Assembly: GCA_000634515.1 (NCBI GenBank)
Contig: JFNU01000004.1
Location: 62,001 to 126,000, forward strand
Origin: Prochlorococcus sp. scB245a_520K10
Lineage (GTDB): Bacteria; Cyanobacteriota; Cyanobacteriia; PCC-6307; Cyanobiaceae
Length of the DNA stretch: 64,000 bases
Direction: 5' to 3'
The position numbers were made by a program, and so were the translations under genes. This document shows, in pieces, positions 1-6,967 of the stretch (positions within the stretch are counted from its first letter, which is position 1; every line of letters begins with the position of its first letter). The notes beneath the pieces were generated by a model that was not told the origin of the DNA, ran no database searches, and saw only the letters and a program-made list of their open reading frames with translations.

Positions 1-527
1 GCAGTCAAGGAGCAAAAGCTATAAATCAAATTCTTTACGAATCACTTGAATTTTTAATTAAAAAAAAGTTTCGGATAGTTCATATCATTGGAGAATATGA
101 TCAAAAATCTTTTCAGCTAAGAAATTCAAAATATTATGTTAAAAAAAGATTTACTAATGAAATAGCAGCTTTAATTCAAAACTGTGATCTCGTAATATCA
201 AGATCTGGTTCAGGAACAATTAATGAACTAATAGAAGCTGAAAAGCCTTCAATATTAATTCCATATCCTTATTCTAAAAATAATCATCAGGAGAAAAATG
301 CAATGATTCTTGCAGAAAATGGAGGTTCACTCTTAATGAATCAAAATAAAATTTCTAAAGAAGTTTTTCAAGAAACGCTAGAAAGAATTTTTACAATAAA
401 ATTAAAAAACGGACAAAAGCGATATGAAATATTAGATTTAATGAAGAAGAACATGGGAAAGAATAATAAAATCAAATCTAAAATTGAGATTAAGAAATTA
501 ATTAATTATTTTTTAAAAGAATTTTGA
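1..527 (+). CDS. murG: MurG, C-terminal part (5' end outside window)
   Basis: This is the lipid II-forming N-acetylglucosaminyltransferase of peptidoglycan synthesis, which acts at the inner face of the cytoplasmic membrane. The ORF track starts at an internal ATG (303), but the frame is open back to the window edge. It begins with SQGAKAIN, the GGSQGA loop that opens the second Rossmann domain in MurG. The nucleotide-sugar binding part follows (SRSGSGTINELIEAEKPSILIPYPYS, then NNHQEKNA). About 175 residues are present, roughly the C-terminal half of the protein. It converges on the next gene with a 22-base overlap. Confidence 0.93.
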   Translation, partial: SQGAKAINQILYESLEFLIKKKFRIVHIIGEYDQKSFQLRNSKYYVKKRFTNEIAALIQNCDLVISRSGSGTINELIEAEKPSILIPYPYSKNNHQEKNAMILAENGGSLLMNQNKISKEVFQETLERIFTIKLKNGQKRYEILDLMKKNMGKNNKIKSKIEIKKLINYFLKEF

Positions 528-1630
528 ATTTCTTTACATAAAAGACTATTATTTTTCCTACTCTGCAAACTTATTCTCGCCCACTTTTCGTCAAGGTATT
601 TAAATGAAGTGCATTCTCTAATTAATATCCTCTTTTTTTCTAAATATCTTATATTTGGCGACAAAGAAGTGCTACTTTCTATTAAAAAAAAGTTGGTTGA
701 AGAGTTGTGAACCTTAAGGTTTTTTATTTTTGATAATTTTTCACAAACTCTTTTTTTTTCAATATTTATCCAGCTGTGGATTTGCTTTATCCATCTTCGA
801 TAGAATTTCTGATTACTTAGAATGTCAATTCCGGCTTTAATAGCAAAGGAATTTAATGGCCAAGGATCTCTATTAATTTCCCATTGCTTAAGTTTTTTTG
901 ATGAGCCTACAACGTACCCTAATCTAAGGCCTGGTATATTGAAGATTTTGGTCAGGCTTCTTAAGACTAATAAATTATCATATTTTTTGGTTAATGGTAT
1001 TAAGGATTCTTTTTCTCCATTAGGTGTGATCGACAAGAAAGCCTCATCACATATAACTAATTTATATTTTTTTAAAATTTCCTCTAATGAATTTTTCTCC
1101 CACAATTGGCCGGTGGGGTTATGTGGATTTGTTATCCAAATAACATCACCTTTAGGATGAAGTGGAAATGTTTGCGGAAAAATATTATTCCAGTTTTTTG
1201 GTAATTCGCAATGTATGAAATTGCTATTCCAACAATTTAAAGATCTTTCATAATCAACAAAGCATGGAGAAGGAATAATATTTATTCCAAATTTGGATGC
1301 CTCATAACCTGCCCAGGTTATTAGCTCAGAAGCGCCATTTCCAGGCAATATATTGTCTGGATTTATTCCATGAAATTTGCCGATTATTTCTTTCAAATCA
1401 CTCAAGTTTCTTTCGGGGTAATATCTAAAACCAAGATTCTTAATTTCCGAATTTAATGAATCTATTAATATTTGAGGAGGATCAAAGGGTACTAATGAGG
1501 CACTTGCGTCAATAATTTCAGAGGGTAATAAATTAAATTTTTTTGCATTTGAATATATATTTCCTCCATGTTTTAAGTTTGACATTTGCATGGCTTCTAG
1601 TATGTAATCATTAGCTTCTGATTTATTCAT
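506..1630 (-). CDS. CobD-like class I/II PLP aminotransferase (threonine-phosphate decarboxylase-like)
   Basis: This is a 374-residue fold-type I PLP enzyme of the histidinol-phosphate aminotransferase/CobD group. It opens with HGGNIY, typical of the CobD branch. A PLP-lysine motif is visible in SLTKIFNIPGLRLGY near residue 228, preceded by the ITNPHNPTG cofactor loop near residue 165. In B12 synthesis CobD makes the aminopropanol-phosphate linker from threonine phosphate. Marine picocyanobacteria make pseudocobalamin, so that role fits. A histidinol-phosphate aminotransferase role cannot be excluded from sequence alone. It is followed in the same direction of transcription by no other gene and overlaps the end of murG. 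Confidence 0.75.
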   Translation of the reverse strand: MNKSEANDYILEAMQMSNLKHGGNIYSNAKKFNLLPSEIIDASASLVPFDPPQILIDSLNSEIKNLGFRYYPERNLSDLKEIIGKFHGINPDNILPGNGASELITWAGYEASKFGINIIPSPCFVDYERSLNCWNSNFIHCELPKNWNNIFPQTFPLHPKGDVIWITNPHNPTGQLWEKNSLEEILKKYKLVICDEAFLSITPNGEKESLIPLTKKYDNLLVLRSLTKIFNIPGLRLGYVVGSSKKLKQWEINRDPWPLNSFAIKAGIDILSNQKFYRRWIKQIHSWINIEKKRVCEKLSKIKNLKVHNSSTNFFLIESSTSLSPNIRYLEKKRILIRECTSFKYLDEKWARISLQSRKNNSLLCKEIQNSFKK

Positions 1631-1645
1631 TATTCATTTCTAATT

Positions 1646-2815
1646 TTATTCAACCCATTTTAAATCTGATCCAATGGCCTCTTTTATATTAGACAATTGA
1701 TGGTAATTGAGTTGTTTAATAATTCCTTCAAGTATGTCGGGGACTAATTGTGGACCCTTATATATCCATCCTGTATAGAGTTGAATTAATGATGCTCCAG
1801 AACAAATTCTTTCCCAAGCTGATTCTGGACTATTGATTCCACCAACACCAATTAAAATAATCTTTTTATCAATTTTATGAATATGTTTTATTATTTGATT
1901 CGCTTTTTTTTGTAGAGGCCTTCCACTTAATCCTCCAGTCTCTTCGGAAAGCAATAATCCGGTTTGTCTGATCTTTCTATTTTCAAGACCTAACCTATCA
2001 ATGCTGGTATTAGTAGCAATTATTCCTTCTATGTTTTCCTCTATTATTAATTGACAAATATCTTCAATATCTTTAAGGGTTAAATCTGGCGCAATTTTTA
2101 CAAATAATGGTGGACAATTAGGTAATTTTTTAATTTCTTTAAGGAGTTCTTTTAGGAGAATTGGATCTTGCAACTTTCTTAAGCCTTCAGTATTTGGAGA
2201 ACTTACGTTTATAGCTGCATAATCACAATATGGAATTAATAATTTTAAAGAAGTTAAATAATCATCTTTTGCTTGAGATAAACCAGTAATTTTAGATTTG
2301 CCAAAATTTATTCCCAAACAAATATTCTTCCTATTTTTTTTAAACTCAATACCTTGTTCAAGAAAGTTTTTAACTAGATTTTCAGCACCATTGTTATTAA
2401 AACCCATTCTATTTAATGCAGCCTCTTCTTCTGCTAATCTAAATAACCTTGGTTTAGGGTTACCATTTTGAGCAAATTTAGTTACTGTGCCAAGTTCAGC
2501 AAATCCAAAACCAAAATCTTTCCATATATTTGCAGCATTTCCATTTTTGTCAAAACCCGCAGCTAAACCTATTGGATTACTAAAATTTATTCCACATATT
2601 TTCTGAGTTAACCTTTTATCAACAATAGAAAATTCTTCATTTAGATTTTTTAGGATTGATGAAACTAGAGGCCAATTATATTTTCTTGAACTGAATGATA
2701 GAAGGCTAAGAGATAAATTAGTTAAATATTCTGCATCAATTCCAGAGTCTTTTTTTAGTATAGGGGTTATCAAGTTTTTATACAGATTTTTGAATACCCC
2801 CTTCTGCTCATTCAT
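1646..2815 (-). CDS. pyrD: Dihydroorotate dehydrogenase (quinone), class 2
   Basis: This is the fourth step of pyrimidine synthesis, oxidising dihydroorotate with electrons passed to membrane quinone. The 389-residue length and the N-terminal helical extension (about residues 1-60) before the barrel fit the membrane-associated class 2 enzymes. Visible family motifs are NPIGLAAGFDKNG, NRMGFNNNGAENL, the catalytic-loop segment INVSSPNTEGLR, and the FMN-phosphate region GVGGINSPESAWERICSGASLIQLYTG. It lies 6 bases downstream of rnhA and 15 bases upstream of the aminotransferase, so the three probably share a transcript. pyrB, another gene of the pathway, is 32 kb away. Confidence 0.96.
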   Translation of the reverse strand: MNEQKGVFKNLYKNLITPILKKDSGIDAEYLTNLSLSLLSFSSRKYNWPLVSSILKNLNEEFSIVDKRLTQKICGINFSNPIGLAAGFDKNGNAANIWKDFGFGFAELGTVTKFAQNGNPKPRLFRLAEEEAALNRMGFNNNGAENLVKNFLEQGIEFKKNRKNICLGINFGKSKITGLSQAKDDYLTSLKLLIPYCDYAAINVSSPNTEGLRKLQDPILLKELLKEIKKLPNCPPLFVKIAPDLTLKDIEDICQLIIEENIEGIIATNTSIDRLGLENRKIRQTGLLLSEETGGLSGRPLQKKANQIIKHIHKIDKKIILIGVGGINSPESAWERICSGASLIQLYTGWIYKGPQLVPDILEGIIKQLNYHQLSNIKEAIGSDLKWVE

Positions 2816-2821
2816 AAAAAA

Positions 2822-3541
2822 TTAAGATTCTTTTTTTTCTATTATCCAATATTTTTTGTTTTTAGGAATCATTCTCCAATTACGCCATTCAAAAAGTAAA
2901 TTTTGTTTGATCTTGAAGTGGTTTTCTTCTCCCAATAAATTACTCAGTTCTAATGAACTTAACAGGTATTTTTTGGTTGCAAATTTTTGAATTAATTCAT
3001 TTCTTGAAAATAATTCCTGAATTTCTGAAGGTGCATTTTTTTCAAAAAAGTCAACTAGAGATCCTGACTCTTTTGAGTTACTTACTAAAGAAATACCTTT
3101 GCTATAGTTGGTTGCTATTTTATCAACCCTATCATTTTGTTTGTCACCACTATGACCCTTAACATATTCCATTACAAGGCCATTAATTCTTAATTGATCA
3201 ATTTTTTGCCATAAATCAAGATTTTGCACTGATTTTCCTGAGCTTGTTTTCCAGCCATTTCTCTTCCAATTAATAATCCATTTTGTATACCCTTCTATGA
3301 CATATTTACTATCAGTTCTTAATTTAAAGTTCTCTTTTATTTTGTAGGTTTTTAATTTCTCAAGGGTTTTTATAGCTGCAGTGAGTTCCATTCTATTATT
3401 GGTGGTATTTTGCTCGGAACCACCTATTTCTAATTCACTGTTGTCATCAAAAATTATCAGACCACCCCAACCACCTGGACCTGGATTACCACTGCAGGCT
3501 CCATCCGTTGCAGCTTCAATTGCAATACTCTCATTATTCAT
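2822..3541 (-). CDS. rnhA: Ribonuclease HI with C-terminal extension
   Basis: This enzyme cleaves the RNA strand of RNA-DNA hybrids, removing primers and R-loops. The N-terminal domain of about 155 residues has the full acidic set: ATDGACSGNPGPGGWGG, MELTAA, LRTDSKYV and GHSGDKQNDRVD. The protein is 239 residues, about 80 longer than the minimal family. The tail (FFEKNAPSEIQELF... LSSLELSNLLGE... FEWRNWRMIPKNKKYW) looks like a small separate domain with a conserved WRNW stretch, and I do not know its function. The start ATG lies 8 bases beyond a strong hairpin in the rplL-rnhA gap. Confidence 0.93.
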   Translation of the reverse strand: MNNESIAIEAATDGACSGNPGPGGWGGLIIFDDNSELEIGGSEQNTTNNRMELTAAIKTLEKLKTYKIKENFKLRTDSKYVIEGYTKWIINWKRNGWKTSSGKSVQNLDLWQKIDQLRINGLVMEYVKGHSGDKQNDRVDKIATNYSKGISLVSNSKESGSLVDFFEKNAPSEIQELFSRNELIQKFATKKYLLSSLELSNLLGEENHFKIKQNLLFEWRNWRMIPKNKKYWIIEKKES

Positions 3542-3549
3542 AATTTTTG

Positions 3550-3574
3550 AAGCCGATATTATGGCTATCGGCTT
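3550..3574 (-). promoter_or_regulatory. Hairpin just upstream of rnhA
   Basis: AAGCCGATA pairs perfectly with TATCGGCTT across a seven-base loop. On the transcribed (minus) strand it lies between the rplL stop and the rnhA start. It is followed by CAAAAATTAT, not a T tract, so it is a poor intrinsic terminator. Its position 8 bases before the rnhA ATG would cover the ribosome entry site, or it could be a processing or attenuation stem separating the ribosomal operon from rnhA. Confidence 0.6.
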
Positions 3575-3588
3575 GAAAAAATGTACTT

Positions 3589-3984
3589 TTACTTAAGTGT
3601 AACTTTACCGCCAGCTTCTTCAATCTCTTTCTTTAAAGATTCGGCGTCTGCTTTAGCAATTCCTTCTTTTACTGTTTTTGGTGCTGATTCAACAAGTGCT
3701 TTTGCATCACCAAGACCTAGACCAGTTGCATTTCTTACAACCTTAAGGACTTTAATTTTTGCAGCTGCATCAAAGCTTTCAAGAACTACATCAAATTCAG
3801 TTTTTTCTTCAGCAGCGCCACCATCTCCATCACCACCAGCTGCTCCTGGAGCAGCCATTACTACACCTGCAGAAGCTGCGGCAGATACGCCAAAAGCCTC
3901 TTCAATTTGCTTTACAAGCTCAGATGCTTCTAAAAGTGAGAGAGATTTTAATGATTCAAGAATTTCTTCAGTTTTTGCGGACAT
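3589..3984 (-). CDS. rplL: Ribosomal protein L7/L12
   Basis: This is the 131-residue stalk protein of the 50S subunit, which recruits translation factors. The N-terminal dimerisation helix (about residues 1-35) is followed by an Ala/Gly-rich hinge ([26 protein letters not shown]). The C-terminal globular domain contains [27 protein letters not shown]. It lies 28 bases after rplJ, the usual order, and is the last gene of the nusG-rplK-rplA-rplJ-rplL set. The leader RNA upstream of rplJ should control both L10 and L12. Confidence 0.98.
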   Translation of the reverse strand: MSAKTEEILESLKSLSLLEASELVKQIEEAFGVSAAASAGVVMAAPGAAGGDGDGGAAEEKTEFDVVLESFDAAAKIKVLKVVRNATGLGLGDAKALVESAPKTVKEGIAKADAESLKKEIEEAGGKVTLK

Positions 3985-4012
3985 TTTCTTAAAAGTTAAT
4001 TAGGTTTTGGAT

Positions 4013-4540
4013 TTAGGATTCTGATTTTTCAGAATGTTGTTTAAGTGATCTAGCAAGTCCAGAAGGCACTTCATTGATAGAGATCGCAATTTTTGTTGCT
4101 ACGCCATTTAGAGCGCCAGCAATTTTTGCCATCAATACTTCTTTAGATGGAAGACTTGCAATTTCTTTTATTTCAGAATCGCTAAGAAGTCTGCCTTCAA
4201 ATAAAGCTCCTTTGGTTTCGGATTTTTTTGTGTCTTTTTGAAAGGATTGGATCGCTTTTACAGCACCACCAACATCTTCTTTAATTAAGACAAAAGCATT
4301 TGTTCCGGATAATAAAGATTCAAGATCGTTCCAATTACTATCTCCATCAATAGCTTTACGCATTAATGAATTTTTAGTAACTTTGCAGATGCCGTTAGTT
4401 GTTTGCAATCTAGATCGCAAATCTGACATCTCTTTGATAGTTAAACCTTTATAGTCAAGAACTACTGCCATTTCCGAGTCGTTTAATAGAGATTTAATCT
4501 CAGTAACGATTTGTTGCTTATTCTCTAGTGTTCGGCCCAT
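4013..4540 (-). CDS. rplJ: Ribosomal protein L10
   Basis: This is a 175-residue L10, the stalk base protein that holds L7/L12 dimers on the 50S subunit. It begins [20 protein letters not shown] with the family's conserved early segment [20 protein letters not shown]. The C-terminal helix that binds L12 dimers is present ([26 protein letters not shown]). A structured leader of about 80 bases precedes it by six bases, and rplL follows 28 bases downstream. Confidence 0.98.
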   Translation of the reverse strand: MGRTLENKQQIVTEIKSLLNDSEMAVVLDYKGLTIKEMSDLRSRLQTTNGICKVTKNSLMRKAIDGDSNWNDLESLLSGTNAFVLIKEDVGGAVKAIQSFQKDTKKSETKGALFEGRLLSDSEIKEIASLPSKEVLMAKIAGALNGVATKIAISINEVPSGLARSLKQHSEKSES

Positions 4541-4546
4541 TGTTGT

Positions 4547-4625
4547 TTTTTGGATCGTAATTTAGGGAGAGCAGGAAATGCGGCAAAGTTCTTTTGAAAG
4601 AGGCCGCTTTTATTAGATCCAAAAA
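4547..4625 (-). ncRNA. rplJ leader RNA (L10 autoregulatory leader)
   Basis: On the transcript, TTTTTGGATC pairs perfectly with GATCCAAAAA (10 bp) and encloses about 59 bases. Inside is a second hairpin, GCGGC paired with GCCGC around CTCTTTCAAAAGAACTTT. The outer stem ends six bases before the rplJ ATG. Leaders at this place in many bacteria bind the L10-L12 complex and repress rplJL. The structure and position fit that class. L10 binding itself is inferred. Confidence 0.75.
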
Positions 4626-4714
4626 GAAATAATTAAGACGAGTCCTCGGTAGGAATTTAAAATTTAGAATAACTAAATAAACCTACTTTCTTTGGCCGTA
4701 TTATTGCACTTTAA

Positions 4715-4720
4715 ATTATA
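4715..4720 (-). promoter_or_regulatory. Possible -10 element upstream of the rplJ leader
   Basis: A perfect TATAAT occurs on the minus strand about 90 bases upstream of the rplJ leader stem, within the 190-base rplA-rplJ gap. I see no good -35 box at the usual distance. Such AT-rich sequence makes chance matches common. If real, it would give rplJ-rplL a promoter independent of rplK-rplA. Confidence 0.3.
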
Positions 4721-4730
4721 CTACAAAGAG

Positions 4731-5438
4731 TTAACCTTCAGGTTGGTAATCTTGTACAGCATTTATGTCTACTTGAACTGAAGGTCCCATTGTTGAAGTT
4801 ACATAAAAAGTTTTCCAATACTTTCCTTTGGCTCCACTTGGTTTATTTTTATCAATTGATTCTTGTAGGGTTTTTAAGTTGTCAAATAGAGCCTCTTTTG
4901 TGAAACTTGCTTTTCCAAAGCGAACATGAACGATACCCGCCTTATCTGCTCTAAATTCGAGCTTACCAGCTTTGAATTCTTTTATTGCATTAGCAATATC
5001 ACTAGTTACTGTTCCAGCTTTAGGGTTAGGCATTAAACCTCTAGGTCCTAAAACTCTTCCTAATTTTGCAACCTTTGGCATCATATCTGGAGTTGCAATA
5101 AGTAGATCGAACTCCATATTTCCTTTGTTGATGCTTTCTACAAGATCTTCTTCGCCGAATAAATCAGCACCAGCAGCCTTAGCTTTCGATACATTCTCAC
5201 CACTTGTAATTACTGCAATTTTGATGCTTTGGCCAGTACCATGTGGTAATGCAACAGTGGTCCTTAATTGTTGGTCAGTATATTTTGGATCAATACCTAA
5301 ACGTATATGCGCTTCAATAGTTTCATCAAATTTTGCATTAGCATTTTCCTTGATAATACCAAGAGCTTCAAGTGGGGGGTAAATACGATCTTCTATCTTT
5401 GTTGATAGAGTCGCCATTCTTTTTGATAGTTTTTTCAT
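4731..5438 (-). CDS. rplA: Ribosomal protein L1
   Basis: This is a 235-residue L1 of the 50S mobile stalk, and in many bacteria a translational repressor of the rplKA message. Typical segments are [49 protein letters not shown] and the ending [13 protein letters not shown]. It lies 66 bases after rplK in the same direction. The start is followed by a basic stretch (KKLSKRM), as is common in L1. Confidence 0.98.
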   Translation of the reverse strand: MKKLSKRMATLSTKIEDRIYPPLEALGIIKENANAKFDETIEAHIRLGIDPKYTDQQLRTTVALPHGTGQSIKIAVITSGENVSKAKAAGADLFGEEDLVESINKGNMEFDLLIATPDMMPKVAKLGRVLGPRGLMPNPKAGTVTSDIANAIKEFKAGKLEFRADKAGIVHVRFGKASFTKEALFDNLKTLQESIDKNKPSGAKGKYWKTFYVTSTMGPSVQVDINAVQDYQPEG

Positions 5439-5504
5439 AATAATTTTGGGTGCAAACGGTTATTAACTAACCTCCCCTAAATAGTGAGCAATTTTGTCTT
5501 GAAC

Positions 5505-5930
5505 TCAATCAGTAATAGAGACGCCCATATTACGAGCAGTACCCTCAATTACTTTCATTGCTGATTCAACACTTGAACAGTTTAGATCAGGAAGCTTAGT
5601 TTTGGCTATTTCTTCTAATTGAGCTTTACTTATATTCCCAACAGAGCCTTTTGCAGATTCACCTGATCCTTTCTCTATACCAGCTGCTTTTGTTATTAAG
5701 ACGGAAGCAGGAGGTGTTTTTGTGATGAAAGTAAAGCTTCTATCTTCAAAAACAGAAATCTCAACTGGAATTACAAAACCCGCTTTATCTTGTGTCCTGG
5801 CGTTGTATTCTTTACAAAATGCCATGATATTGACACCATGTTGTCCTAAAGCTGGACCTACAGGAGGAGCAGGATTTGCTTTGCCTGCTTGTAGAGCAAG
5901 CTTGATAACTGCAACAATTTTTTTTGCCAT
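5505..5930 (-). CDS. rplK: Ribosomal protein L11
   Basis: This is the 141-residue L11 of the GTPase-associated centre of the 50S subunit, at full family length. Recognisable segments are the N-terminal [36 protein letters not shown] and the rRNA-binding C-terminal domain, ending [10 protein letters not shown]. It sits between nusG and rplA in the classic secE-nusG-rplK-rplA order, with a 67-base gap after nusG. Confidence 0.98.
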   Translation of the reverse strand: MAKKIVAVIKLALQAGKANPAPPVGPALGQHGVNIMAFCKEYNARTQDKAGFVIPVEISVFEDRSFTFITKTPPASVLITKAAGIEKGSGESAKGSVGNISKAQLEEIAKTKLPDLNCSSVESAMKVIEGTARNMGVSITD

Positions 5931-5997
5931 TAGATTAAAGAATTTAAGCTGAAGTAGAAAATCATAATTTTACTCGATAAACAATAACAATTAGAAA

Positions 5998-6609
5998 TTA
6001 ATTTTGTTTATTGATTTGGGAGAATTCTAATTCTACAGGAGTCTCGCGCCCAAATATTGAAAGTAATGCTTTTAATTTATTTCTTTCCCCGGAAACTTCT
6101 ATAACTTCACCCTGGAAATCCTTAAATGGACCGCTAGTTACTATGATTCTATCTTTTTCTTCAATATCTAACTTGATGACAGCTTTTTTCTCTGATGCGC
6201 GTTTAAAGATTCTATTTACTTCTTGTTTGGATAGTGGTCGAGGTTTGATATGACCTCGCGATCTTCCGCTGCCTCTACCGTCTTCAGCGCCAACAAAGTT
6301 AATGACATTCGGAGTACTTTTTACAGCCATCATTGTATCTTCATCCAAAATCATTCTTACAAGGACATAACCTGGGAAAACTTTTTCTTCAGTAGTTTGT
6401 CTACTTCCATCTTTTTTTAATTTAATTCCAGGAGTTTGGGGAATTTCTATCTCAATAATTCGATTATTAACTCCTAATGTTACTGATCTCTGCTCAAGAG
6501 TCGCTTTTACTTTTTTTTCACAGCTTGATGCTACTTGAACTGCATACCATCTTGCGATGCTAGTATTTGCTTTTGAAGAAGCAAGGCTAGTAGTTAATTC
6601 ATTACTCAT
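5998..6609 (-). CDS. nusG: Transcription termination/antitermination factor NusG
   Basis: This 203-residue NusG binds RNA polymerase, suppresses pausing and links to Rho or the ribosome. The N-terminal NGN domain starts at ARWYAVQVASSCEKKVKATLEQR. The linker contains PGYVLVRMILDEDTMMAVKSTPNVINFVGAEDGRG. A C-terminal KOW domain contains SGPFKDFQGEVIEVSGERNKLKALLSIFGRETPVELEF. It is 53 bases downstream of secE and upstream of rplK. Confidence 0.97.
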   Translation of the reverse strand: MSNELTTSLASSKANTSIARWYAVQVASSCEKKVKATLEQRSVTLGVNNRIIEIEIPQTPGIKLKKDGSRQTTEEKVFPGYVLVRMILDEDTMMAVKSTPNVINFVGAEDGRGSGRSRGHIKPRPLSKQEVNRIFKRASEKKAVIKLDIEEKDRIIVTSGPFKDFQGEVIEVSGERNKLKALLSIFGRETPVELEFSQINKQN

Positions 6610-6662
6610 TTTTTTTCTGGAAGCTTAATTAAGATCTTTATAAATGGATATTAAGGGACAAT

Positions 6663-6905
6663 TCAACCAAAAATTTGCGAGGCTGCCCATCCATAGAATC
6701 TGCTGACAGATGCAATTGCTGCTGCAGAAAAGGATACCATAATTATAACCGCTACAGATTCGCTAAAAAGTTGCTGTTTGTTTGGCCACACGACAAGTTT
6801 GAGCTCATCGTAAGTAGATCTAAAAAAATTACTCTTTTTTTTAGGCTCTTCAATTTCAGGAGAATCCTTTTTTAGAGGTTCTTTATTAGTAATAGGACTT
6901 GTCAC
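6663..6905 (-). CDS. secE: Preprotein translocase subunit SecE
   Basis: This is the small SecYEG subunit, 80 residues. A charged N-terminal half is followed by the conserved amphipathic segment FFRSTYDELKLVVWPNKQQLFSESVAVI and one membrane span with VIIMVSFSAAAIASVSRFYGWA. This is the single-span form usual in cyanobacteria. Its place directly before nusG and the ribosomal protein genes supports the call. Confidence 0.95.
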   Translation of the reverse strand: MTSPITNKEPLKKDSPEIEEPKKKSNFFRSTYDELKLVVWPNKQQLFSESVAVIIMVSFSAAAIASVSRFYGWAASQIFG

Positions 6906-6967
6906 AAAATTTTTTTTGAAATTAAGCTTTATGCTTTAATTTATATTTTAGCTTATTGATTTACTCC

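Noticed and set aside
3581-4003. Plus-strand ORFs of 140 and 77 residues over rplL
   Set aside because: They are antisense shadows of the alanine-rich rplL frame; the Ser/Pro/Ala and His/Gln repeats follow from its codon bias.
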